Shown: positions 7,162-14,543 of the stretch, one piece after another
How the letters are laid out: each line of letters starts with the position of its first letter
How positions within the stretch are numbered: position 1 is the first letter of the stretch
DNA from: Clostridia bacterium
Lineage (GTDB): Bacteria; Bacillota; Clostridia; Christensenellales; UBA1242
Direction: 5' to 3'
DNA length: 36,612 bases
NCBI GenBank assembly: GCA_900767835.1
Contig: CAAGAO010000037.1
Span: 1-36,612 of the forward strand
The notes under the pieces: generated by a model
Database searches by the model: none
What the model saw: only the letters and a program-made list of their open reading frames with translations
Told to the model about the DNA's origin: nothing
Translations under genes and position numbers: made by a program

Positions 7162-8550
7162 TTAATATTTAATTTTATCTTTAATATAGTTTGAAACTTC
7201 ATTAATAGGTAAAGTAATTTGTTCCATGGTGTCGCGGTCACGAATTGTGACAGTGTTGTTAGTTAATGTGTTTTCATCAACTGTTATGCAATATGGTGTT
7301 CCAATTTCGTCTTGACGTCTATAGCGTTTACCTATTGAGCCACTTTCATCATAATCGCACATAAATTCTTTTGCTAACATTTGATGTAATTCTCTTGCTT
7401 TCTCACTATGGTCTTTTTTCATAAGTGGTAAAACACATGCCTTATACGCGGATAGGCAAGGGGGAAGTTTTAATACGTTTCTTACTTCGCCATTTTCTAA
7501 GGTTTCTTCGTGATAAGCCTCACATAAAACGGCAAGCATTAATCTATCAGCACCAATTGAATATTCAATTACATAAGGCACATATTTTTCGTTAGTAATA
7601 GGGTCCATATATAACATACTTTTGCCAGAGTATTCTTGGTGGCGAGATAGGTCATAGTTGGTACGATTATGAATACCATTTAATTCTTGCCAACCCATAG
7701 GATATAAGAATTGAATATCACAAGCAGCCTTTGCATAGTGTGCAAGTTTGTCGTGGTCTTTAAATCTCAAATGTTCAGGGTTAAAACCAATACTTGTTAA
7801 AAAGTTAAATGCTTTTTGTTTAAATTGCTCATAATATTCGTGGTCAGTACCTTCTTTGCAGAACCATTGATGTTCCATTTGTTCAAACTCAATTGTTCTA
7901 AAAATAAAGTTTCCAGGTGTAATTTCATTTCTAAAAGCCTTACCAATTTGAGCAATACCAAAAGGGACTTTTGCACGCATACTTCTTTGAACATTCAAAA
8001 AGTTCACAAATTCGCCTTGAGCGGTTTCTGGTCTTAAATAAATTTTGTCAGTATTGTCCTCGGTAACACCTCTTGATGTTTCAAACATTAACTTAAATTG
8101 ACGAATAGAAGTAAAGTTGTGATTACCACAAACAGGGCAAGCAATTTTGTGTTCTTCAATAAATGCTTCCATTTCTTCATTTGTCATTTTGTCTGGAACA
8201 ATGCCTGCAATTTTGTGCTTGTCACAATAGTTTTCAATCAAATTGTCCGCTCTGTGACGAGTTTTGCAAGATTTGCAATCCATTTTAGGATCAGAGAAAG
8301 AAGTAGTATGTCCACTTGCATCCCAAACTCTTGGATTCATTAAAATAGCAGCATCAACACCAAAAGAGTTTTCGCTCTCTTGAACAAATCTTTTCCACCA
8401 AGCCCTTTTTATATTGTTTTTAATTTCAACACCAATAGGACCATAATCCCAAGTATTGCCCATACCACCATAAATTTCACTACCTTGAAATATAATACCA
8501 CGACTTTTACATAAACTAACAAGTTTATCCATAGTAACATTGTTTTCCAT
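7162..8550 (-). CDS. glyQS: Glycyl-tRNA synthetase, single-chain type
   Basis: A 462-residue class II synthetase of the dimeric alpha2 type found in many Firmicutes, Actinobacteria and eukaryotes; it charges tRNA-Gly. The start (SLCKSRGIIFQGSEIYGG), the WDYGP segment and the GVDAAILMNP block are characteristic. A Cys-rich insertion follows (C-x-x-C near residue 95 and C-P-V-C-G near 140), a zinc-site-like insert common in this type. Motif 2 (FRNEITPGNFIFRTIEFEQME) and motif 3 (SIGADRLMLAVL) are intact. An AAGGAG site precedes the ATG. No T-box leader is visible upstream. Confidence 0.97.
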   Translation of the reverse strand: MENNVTMDKLVSLCKSRGIIFQGSEIYGGMGNTWDYGPIGVEIKNNIKRAWWKRFVQESENSFGVDAAILMNPRVWDASGHTTSFSDPKMDCKSCKTRHRADNLIENYCDKHKIAGIVPDKMTNEEMEAFIEEHKIACPVCGNHNFTSIRQFKLMFETSRGVTEDNTDKIYLRPETAQGEFVNFLNVQRSMRAKVPFGIAQIGKAFRNEITPGNFIFRTIEFEQMEHQWFCKEGTDHEYYEQFKQKAFNFLTSIGFNPEHLRFKDHDKLAHYAKAACDIQFLYPMGWQELNGIHNRTNYDLSRHQEYSGKSMLYMDPITNEKYVPYVIEYSIGADRLMLAVLCEAYHEETLENGEVRNVLKLPPCLSAYKACVLPLMKKDHSEKARELHQMLAKEFMCDYDESGSIGKRYRRQDEIGTPYCITVDENTLTNNTVTIRDRDTMEQITLPINEVSNYIKDKIKY

Positions 8551-8608
8551 TTTAATCTCCTTATACTAGTCTATATAACTAAATTATATATATAAACAAA
8601 TTGAAAAT

Positions 8609-8637
8609 ATTTTAATAGCATTACACAATTTTGTCAA
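8609..8637 (-). promoter_or_regulatory. glyQS promoter
   Basis: On the minus strand, TTGACA (8637-8632), a 17-base spacer and TAAAAT (8614-8609). It is about 60 bases before the start codon, which leaves no room for a T-box riboswitch. Confidence 0.75.
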
Positions 8638-8770
8638 CTTAAATATATAAATGACAATAAAATACCATAAAGAGTCAATTCTAAAAGGAAATTAAGAAAG
8701 TTACCAATGATTTTGTTTACTTTAAGAATTAACCCAAATCAAAATTTCTTTTAAAACGAAACATTGTATA

Positions 8771-8799
8771 TTGCAATTTGATTGAATATATGTTATAAT
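8771..8799 (+). promoter_or_regulatory. Promoter of the nfeD-floA operon
   Basis: TTGCAA (8771-8776), 17 bases, TATAAT (8794-8799), with an extended -10 TG at 8791-8792. No sigma-W-type (TGAAAC/CGTA) promoter, which drives yqeZ-floA in Bacillus, is apparent. Confidence 0.7.
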
Positions 8800-8822
8800 A
8801 ATTGCGAAATAGGGGGAAACTT

Positions 8823-9365
8823 ATGTTACTTGCATCAAATTTTTGGACTGAACTTGGTAATTTGTTTGCGGATATGCATTGGGTTGTAATTTTGCTTTTA
8901 TGTCTTGGTGTAATCTTTTGCATAATTGAAGCGGTTATTCCAGGTTTTGGCTTTTTTGGAATTACTGGTATATTATGTGAAGTTGCTGGTGTAGTAGTTC
9001 ACGCGGTCATATCTGGCTCAGCAGTTCAAGTGTTCTTTTTAATTTTAATTATTGTTTTGATTACATTAATCATATTCTTAATTTTTGTAAATTCAGCAAA
9101 ACATGGCTTACTTTCAAAGAGTGCTATTGTTGAGAACAAAACTGCCTTACCTAAAGACTATCGCGAAAAAGCAGAAAACGAGTTAAAAGCATTAATTGGT
9201 AAAGAAGGTTTAACCTTAACCGAATGTCGTCCTGTTGGTAAAATTAGAATCGGTCAAGATTCTTACGAAGCCCAAAGTGTAGATAAGGTTATTCAAAAAG
9301 GCGAGGTTATTAAAATTGTAGCCATTGAAGATGCAAGAATTATGATTGACAAGTTATCCTATTAA
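8823..9365 (+). CDS. NfeD family membrane protein
   Basis: 180 residues from the ATG at 8823, chosen because AGGGGG sits just before it. A TTG at 8802 would start upstream of that site. The N-terminal part has three or four hydrophobic segments (about residues 15-90), including the family-typical I-E-A-V-I-P-G-F-G-F-F-G-I-x-G motif. The C-terminal 70 residues form the NfeDC OB-fold region (LIGKEGLTLTECRPVGKIRI). It lies 24 bases before floA. In Bacillus the NfeD protein YqeZ is paired with the flotillin FloA in membrane microdomains. This is a short NfeD without the ClpP-like protease domain. Confidence 0.92.
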   Translation: MLLASNFWTELGNLFADMHWVVILLLCLGVIFCIIEAVIPGFGFFGITGILCEVAGVVVHAVISGSAVQVFFLILIIVLITLIIFLIFVNSAKHGLLSKSAIVENKTALPKDYREKAENELKALIGKEGLTLTECRPVGKIRIGQDSYEAQSVDKVIQKGEVIKIVAIEDARIMIDKLSY

Positions 9366-9389
9366 TATATAATAAATTTTGGAGGAATT

Positions 9390-10406
9390 ATGAATAGTTT
9401 ATTATTAGCCAGTGCAGGAACAATTATTTTGTATGTTGGTATTGGTATTTTAGCAATATTAATTGTTTTGTTATTTGCCTTGGTGCCAATCAAAACCTGG
9501 TTTATTGCCTTAGTATCTGGCTCTCACGTATCAATGACAAGACTAATCGGTATGAAAATGCGCCGTATTCCAGTTGCAACAATTATTGACGCATACATTA
9601 TGGCAAGAAAAGCCGGTATTGACGTTGATGTTGTATCACTAGAAACTCACCACCTAGCAGGCGGTGACGTTAGAAAAGTTATCAATGCATTAATCGCAGC
9701 ACATAGTGCAAAAATAGACTTAGATATTGAAGAAGCAAAAGCCATTGACCTTGCTGGTCGTGATGTCGACCAAGCAGTTCGTCAATCAGTAACACCAAAG
9801 GTTATCACAACCGATTTTATCTCAGCCGTTGCAAAAGATGGTATTGAATTAAAAGTTAAAGTTAGAATCACTGTTAAAGCAAACATTGCAAGATTCGTTG
9901 GTGGTGCAGGTGATGAAACGATTTTAGCGCGTGTTGGTGAAGGTATCGTTACAACAGTTGGTTCAGCAGAAACCCATGGAGAAGTGCTAGAAAACCCAGA
10001 CTTTATATCTCAACAAGTTATAGACAAAGGTCTTGACCTTGGTACTAGTTACAAAATTTTATCAATAGATATTGCCGACATAGATGTTGGTGCAAATATT
10101 GGTGCTGAACTTAAGAAAAGAGATGCTGAGGCAAGAAAAGTTGTAGCACAAGCCGAAGCCGAGGAACGTAGAGCAATGGCAGAAGCACACGAACAAGAAA
10201 TGAAAGCAAAAACACAACAAATGCAAGCCGTATTAATAGCAGCCGAAGCTGAAGTGCCAAAAGCAATGGCAGAAGCCATAAAGGAAGGCAAACTAGGTGT
10301 TATGGATTATTATAAAATTCAAAACTTAAATGCTGATACTTCAATGCGTAAAGCAATAGCTGGCGAATCTAACAATAACAAAAAAGACGATAATAACGAT
10401 TTCTAA
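9390..10406 (+). CDS. floA: Flotillin-like protein FloA
   Basis: 338 residues, the usual FloA (YqfA) length. An N-terminal membrane segment (about 5-32) is followed by the SPFH domain with the typical VSGSHVSMTRLIGMKMR-R-P and A-R-K-A-G-I-D-V-D-V. The Ala/Glu-rich coiled coil (about 240-300, A-E-A-E-E-R-R-A-M-A-E-A-H-E-Q-E) precedes a short tail. FloA scaffolds functional membrane microdomains that help membrane fluidity and cell-wall enzymes. GGAGG sits ahead of the ATG. It is the middle gene of nfeD-floA-unknown. Confidence 0.96.
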   Translation: MNSLLLASAGTIILYVGIGILAILIVLLFALVPIKTWFIALVSGSHVSMTRLIGMKMRRIPVATIIDAYIMARKAGIDVDVVSLETHHLAGGDVRKVINALIAAHSAKIDLDIEEAKAIDLAGRDVDQAVRQSVTPKVITTDFISAVAKDGIELKVKVRITVKANIARFVGGAGDETILARVGEGIVTTVGSAETHGEVLENPDFISQQVIDKGLDLGTSYKILSIDIADIDVGANIGAELKKRDAEARKVVAQAEAEERRAMAEAHEQEMKAKTQQMQAVLIAAEAEVPKAMAEAIKEGKLGVMDYYKIQNLNADTSMRKAIAGESNNNKKDDNNDF

Positions 10407-10425
10407 TAATTAAAGGAGGTAAGAT

Positions 10426-10929
10426 ATGTTAATTGCAATTATTGTGGCAGTAGCAATTCTTGCCTTTTTAATTGCTATTTGTGTAATATATCACGATAAT
10501 ATAAAAAATTCACTTAAGAAAAATAAAAAAGCAAAAAAACAAGAACCAAAACCTGAACAAAAAAAAGAAGAAAAACCAGAAGATTTTATTCCACTTAAAA
10601 ATCAGTATGATGACACTCAGCGTGATGCATCACTAGAGGCATTATTTGCTGAAGATGATTCTTCGCAAGAAGATAATTTTGATATAGATGCCATTTTTGG
10701 AGATAACAAAAGTCAAAATAATAATGATGATTTCTCAAGCCTAACGCCTGACATTTCTTCAAGTCAAGATTCCATTTCAGACGAGGAGTTTGAAAAATTA
10801 TTAAAGAGGTCTTATAAGTCTAATAAATCAAAAGGTAACAAACCTATTGCTCAACAAATTAAAGATTTGTCACCAGAACTAAAAGCATTGTTAATAGACA
10901 CCGCATTAAAAAAACGTGATGATGTATAA
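10426..10929 (+). CDS. Membrane-anchored acidic protein of unknown function, third gene of the floA operon
   Basis: 167 residues with a strong AAAGGAGG site 19 bases after floA. One N-terminal membrane helix (about 1-22) is followed by a basic Lys-rich stretch, then a long acidic, low-complexity linker rich in Asp, Ser, Asn and Gln (about 50-125). A short conserved-looking C-terminal helix region ends in P-E-L-K-A-L-L-I-D. I recognise no family. Tight spacing suggests a partner of FloA/NfeD at the membrane, with a mostly disordered cytosolic tail. Confidence 0.8.
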   Translation: MLIAIIVAVAILAFLIAICVIYHDNIKNSLKKNKKAKKQEPKPEQKKEEKPEDFIPLKNQYDDTQRDASLEALFAEDDSSQEDNFDIDAIFGDNKSQNNNDDFSSLTPDISSSQDSISDEEFEKLLKRSYKSNKSKGNKPIAQQIKDLSPELKALLIDTALKKRDDV

Positions 10930-10935
10930 AACTTC

Positions 10936-11013
10936 ATATGTGATGTAAAATTTACCATAAGGCAAATTTTATGTTGCTAAACGCAACAATGCCAAACGAG
11001 ATACATCACATAT
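10936..11013. repeat. Cloverleaf-like intergenic repeat, copy 4 (divergent)
   Basis: The closing stem is ATATGTGATGT (10936-10946) with ACATCACATAT (11003-11013), 11 perfect pairs. Arm 1 is AAAATTT/AAATTTT (10947-10970) plus CC/GG around an ATAA loop. Arm 2 is TGTTGC/GCAACA (10972-10988). The place of arm 3 (10989-11002) has no clear stem. It shares the design and arm-1 sequence of the other copies, but the closing stem is unrelated in sequence beyond GT/AC at the junction. Confidence 0.6.
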
Positions 11014-11066
11014 TAATTATATAAGTCCAACTTTTATAAAATAACAAGTAAATATTTTTAAAAAGG

Positions 11067-11768
11067 TTAATCAAAGAAGTTGTCGAGTGCAACTTCTTTT
11101 TTTATAATTTCAATGGCTTTGGTTTCTAGCCTAGATATATAGGAACGCGATATTCCAAGTTTAGTGGCAACTTCTCTTTGAGTTAGTGCAGGCTTGCCAC
11201 CAATTCCATAACGCATTTTAATAATTTCAGACTCCCTTTTAGATAGTTTTTCGTCAATTAATTTGTTGATTTTGTCGGTTATTACATTGCTTTCCACTTG
11301 CGATAAAACTTCTTCTTCATCAGCAGGTATAATGTCGGCAAGTTCAATGTCGTTGCCGTCTTTATCTTGCCCTAAACTTTCATCTAACGACATAACATTC
11401 TTATGCTTTTTTGATACTCTTAAAAGCATTAAAATTTCATTTTCTATACATCTTGCTGCATATGTAGAAAGTTGTGTCCCTTTGCCATATTCAAAGGTGT
11501 TAATTGCTTTAATTAGCCCTATTGTGCCAACTGAAATTAAGTCGTCTGCCTCGCTTGTGCCAGCATATTTTTTAACAATATGTGCAACAAGACGCAAATT
11601 GTGATTAATAAGTTTATCTTTTGCTTCTTTGTCACCATTTTTATATTTTAAAAAATATTCCTTTTCTTCCTTTTCGGTGAGTGGCTGTGGAAAGCCTTGA
11701 GCATTATTTATAAATGAAGAAAAAAGCAATATTTTATTCATAAAAATTATAAAGTTTTCAATAATCAT
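11067..11768 (-). CDS. sigK: Sporulation sigma factor SigK with an N-terminal pro-sequence
   Basis: 233 residues from the ATG at 11768, chosen because AAAGGA lies eight to nine bases upstream. The frame stays open to 11819, and a Met at 11741 has no ribosome site. The body strongly resembles Bacillus sigma-K: the NNA-x-FPQPL junction, HNLRLVAHIVKKY, DLISVGTIGLIKAI, TYAARCIENEILM and the region 4.2 TQREVATKLGISRSYISRLE. The first 20 or so residues are hydrophobic, like the pro-sequence removed by SpoIVFB. The gene is uninterrupted (no skin element). SigK directs late mother-cell genes, so a sporulating ancestor or lifestyle is implied, not proven. Confidence 0.93.
   Translation of the reverse strand: MIIENFIIFMNKILLFSSFINNAQGFPQPLTEKEEKEYFLKYKNGDKEAKDKLINHNLRLVAHIVKKYAGTSEADDLISVGTIGLIKAINTFEYGKGTQLSTYAARCIENEILMLLRVSKKHKNVMSLDESLGQDKDGNDIELADIIPADEEEVLSQVESNVITDKINKLIDEKLSKRESEIIKMRYGIGGKPALTQREVATKLGISRSYISRLETKAIEIIKKEVALDNFFD
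11073..11107 (+). terminator. Plus-strand terminator inside the 3' end of sigK
   Basis: AAAGAAGTTG (11073-11082) and CAACTTCTTT (11090-11099) form a 10-bp stem followed by T on the plus strand. It would end the floA operon, yet it lies within the last codons of the convergent sigK gene. Confidence 0.7.
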
Positions 11769-12147
11769 ATTCACAATCCTTTTTTTAATTTTGACAAGGT
11801 GTGAATATTTTTTATGCAAATACGCCTATGATTTTTTGTAAAAGTGTTTTGCTCACACGAGTGTCATAGGTATATATATGCCGAATTATGTCAAATTTTG
11901 ACTTGTTATGAAAAATATAAAATTAATAATTTTAAAAATTTATGCATAATTATTCAAAAATATTCATAAATATGTTGCAAAAAAAATAAAAATATTTTAC
12001 AATACAAATATCAATGAGTTGAGTTGTCAACAAATATGTAAATTTATGAATAATTTTGTGGTTTTTAGGTGTTAGCTTAAAAATTTTTGTTAACTATGTT
12101 GCAAGGTGACTAACAATTACTTATTAATATGTAAAAAGGGGAGTTTT

Positions 12148-13509
12148 ATGGAAAAAGAAAAATTTTATAATTATGTTGAGAGCATTATTCTTCCCTTGTT
12201 TACAGGTTCAGTAATCGCTGGCGAGGAGGAGAGTAACGCACGTGATAACGAAGTTGCTCTTGGCTCTGGCGGAACAGTGCTTATTAAACCATACAAAAAT
12301 GATGAATATCGTTTAATTCTAAAACGCAACCTATCGTTTAGAGCAAATGAAGTATCACTTTTAAAATCAATTATTGCAGAACTTGGTAGTGTATCAAATT
12401 TGGGACTTTTATTACCAGACCAAAGTTACCTAAAAAGATTAAATATGACCGCCATAGAAAAGGCAATTTGTGAATCAATTACCGAAACCGCTAGCGACAC
12501 TCTTTTAAATATTGTCACAATGCTAGAATCATACTCAAGCAGAACATATGAAGGCAAACGCATAGACTTTGGAATAATCATCAACGAAACTATAGAATCT
12601 GATTCAAAAATAGACCGTTTGCACTATCATAATTTATTCAATTATGACTTTTTTGCAGTGCTTTCAAATGGTATGCAATCATGTGTTGAATTTGATAAAG
12701 ATGGCTATTTTATTGGTCATATGTCACTTGAACGTATGCGTTTTAAACCAACAATTTGCTCATATGACTATATAAGTTTTGCTAGATATTGTGATGCAAA
12801 TCGTATAGGTGTTGTTTTAGACACAAATGGAGATATTTTAATATTCAAAAATAGAGCCCTAATTTATTCAAAAAAACGCGGTGTTTGGAATAGTTATTGC
12901 CACGATGAAATTATTACACTTTTATCAAATAGAACTTCAGCATCAATTAAGGAAATAAGAAAATCAATTTATTTTACATCACTAGATGTGTCTTTTGCTG
13001 GCACTGGTGGTTGTATTGCATATATTAACAAGGGCGAAACCGAACAAGTTTTGACACACATTGATATTGACGATATATTGACCGAAAAGCATTTTGAGAT
13101 GAAAAAAGCACAACTTTTAGAAAATACCAAAAAACGCGGTAAAAATGTTAGTACCATTGATTGGGCAAATATAACCTATGCTGAATATGTTGAAAAATAT
13201 GAAAAAACTAAAACCAGTTGCTTAAAACAAACCATAGCAGGCAGAAAATTCCACGAACTAAATAGAAAACTACGCGAAGAATTATCAAGTGTAGATGGTG
13301 CGGTAATTGTTGACTTTGACGGCACAATAATTGCGTGCGGTGCAATTGTAAGAATTGAAGCGGGAAGTATGGGTGGAGGTCGTCTTGCAGCCACTAGCAC
13401 TCTTGCTAAATATGGTGTTGCAGTTAAAATTTCACAAGATGGCATTATGCAGGCCTTTATGGCGGATAAAAAAACGGGTAAAGTAAAACCTATCTTTACC
13501 GTTGGTTAG
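12148..13509 (+). CDS. Protein with a divergent C-terminal DisA_N (diadenylate cyclase-like) domain
   Basis: 453 residues from the ATG at 12148, which follows AAGGGGAG directly; an in-frame GTG at 12106 is less likely. The first 370 residues resemble nothing I can name. The last 75 carry the DAC (DisA_N) pattern: Val-Asp-Gly-Ala-Val-Ile (Asp383), then G-A-I-V-R, G-G-G-R-L-A-A-T (Arg412), and A-V-K-I-S-Q-D-G. Active diadenylate cyclases have DGA plus GTRHRAA. Here the second motif is changed to GGRLAA, so catalysis is doubtful. It may bind c-di-AMP or ATP, or be a variant cyclase. It is followed by its own terminator and has no operon partner. Confidence 0.72.
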   Translation: MEKEKFYNYVESIILPLFTGSVIAGEEESNARDNEVALGSGGTVLIKPYKNDEYRLILKRNLSFRANEVSLLKSIIAELGSVSNLGLLLPDQSYLKRLNMTAIEKAICESITETASDTLLNIVTMLESYSSRTYEGKRIDFGIIINETIESDSKIDRLHYHNLFNYDFFAVLSNGMQSCVEFDKDGYFIGHMSLERMRFKPTICSYDYISFARYCDANRIGVVLDTNGDILIFKNRALIYSKKRGVWNSYCHDEIITLLSNRTSASIKEIRKSIYFTSLDVSFAGTGGCIAYINKGETEQVLTHIDIDDILTEKHFEMKKAQLLENTKKRGKNVSTIDWANITYAEYVEKYEKTKTSCLKQTIAGRKFHELNRKLREELSSVDGAVIVDFDGTIIACGAIVRIEAGSMGGGRLAATSTLAKYGVAVKISQDGIMQAFMADKKTGKVKPIFTVG

Positions 13510-13534
13510 ATTATTAAAATGTTTAGTTAAAATA

Positions 13535-13575
13535 TGCGGGGAAAACTTTTTAAAAAAGTTTTCCCCGCACTCTTT
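13535..13575 (+). terminator. Terminator with a 17-bp perfect stem
   Basis: TGCGGGGAAAACTTTTT (13535-13551) and AAAAAGTTTTCCCCGCA (13553-13569) are perfectly complementary around one base. The following CTCTTTTC is a modest T-tract. It ends the DisA_N-like gene. Confidence 0.85.
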
Positions 13576-13646
13576 TCAAAAATCTTTATATGCAAAGGTT
13601 TATATATAGTTCAAAAAATAATTTAAGAACTACAAAACATTTTTTG

Positions 13647-14414
13647 CTAATCTTTAATTAAAACATCAACAATATGAGAACTCGCACCAAGCAAATCTTG
13701 TCTTAAAGAGTTTTTTAACACATATTGCTTGTAATATTCAAAATCTTGCTCACTTAATTTGTTAATATATTGGCGAATATAGTCAGTTGCACCATCAGGC
13801 GAAAAAATGGACACTCTTTTTAAATTTGCCATAGTGTTATACTTTGCAATATCATCTAAATACACATAGGAGTATAGGTCATCTTCTTTAGAAATAATAT
13901 TGTAATTTTTATCAATTTTGCCGTTATCTAGACTTTCTCTAATATTGTTATCCATAAAACCATGCCTAATTAGTGCATAGTCGGTGAGTAAATAAGCAAC
14001 AAAAATATATCCACCTTTTTTTGTAACCCTTTTTGCTTCCATTAATGCCTTTTCTTTATCTTCCAGTGAAAACAAATGATACATAGGACCAAGCAACAAT
14101 ACAACATCAAAACTATCATCTTTAAACTTGCTTAAATTCAAGGCGTTGCCTTGTATTGCTTTAATATCTCTATTTTTTTCTTGCAATACACGCAAGTTTT
14201 TTTTAACTAATTCAACCGCTGTTACATCATAACCTAAATTGTATAACTCTATGCTATATCTACCAGTGCCGGCTCCAACATCTAAAATTTTTGCACCATC
14301 AAATAAATATTTTTTCAAATGCTCCATAGTAACAAAAAACTCTACCAGTCCATGACGAGTGTATAACCTTTTATCTTCATTAAACTTGTTATAATACTTT
14401 TCAATTTCGTTCAT
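13647..14414 (-). CDS. Class I SAM-dependent methyltransferase
   Basis: 255 residues from the Met at 14414 (M-N-E-I-E-K-Y-Y); the frame is open to 14471, but homologous starts look like the shorter one. SAM-binding motif I is I-L-D-V-G-A-G-T-G-R-Y-S. An acidic end of strand 2 (T-A-V-E-L) and the post-motif D-S-F-D-V-V-L-L-L-G-P-M-Y-H-L follow. It is the Methyltransf_11/25 type of small-molecule methylase. The substrate is unknown. It is alone on the minus strand, divergent from aspS, with no visible ribosome site. Confidence 0.88.
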   Translation of the reverse strand: MNEIEKYYNKFNEDKRLYTRHGLVEFFVTMEHLKKYLFDGAKILDVGAGTGRYSIELYNLGYDVTAVELVKKNLRVLQEKNRDIKAIQGNALNLSKFKDDSFDVVLLLGPMYHLFSLEDKEKALMEAKRVTKKGGYIFVAYLLTDYALIRHGFMDNNIRESLDNGKIDKNYNIISKEDDLYSYVYLDDIAKYNTMANLKRVSIFSPDGATDYIRQYINKLSEQDFEYYKQYVLKNSLRQDLLGASSHIVDVLIKD

Positions 14415-14488
14415 ATTAAAAAATATAGCATAATTATCAAAAATTTCAAAATATATATAATTAAAAAACATCTACTTTTTGTTTTAAT

Positions 14489-14517
14489 TTGACATTATAA
14501 AAATACAAGTATATACT
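14489..14517 (+). promoter_or_regulatory. aspS promoter
   Basis: TTGACA (14489-14494), 17 bases, TATACT (14512-14517), 27 bases before the start codon. No T-box fits in this short leader. Confidence 0.8.
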
Positions 14518-14543
14518 TTTATAGAAAAATATACGAGGTACTT

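Noticed and set aside
8670..8732. Imperfect inverted repeat upstream of the NfeD gene
   Set aside because: Several mismatches and very AT-rich sequence; such pairing is expected by chance here.
8551..8800. T-box riboswitch before glyQS
   Set aside because: The promoter lies about 60 bases from the start codon, and no T-box motif or antiterminator hairpin is visible on the minus strand.
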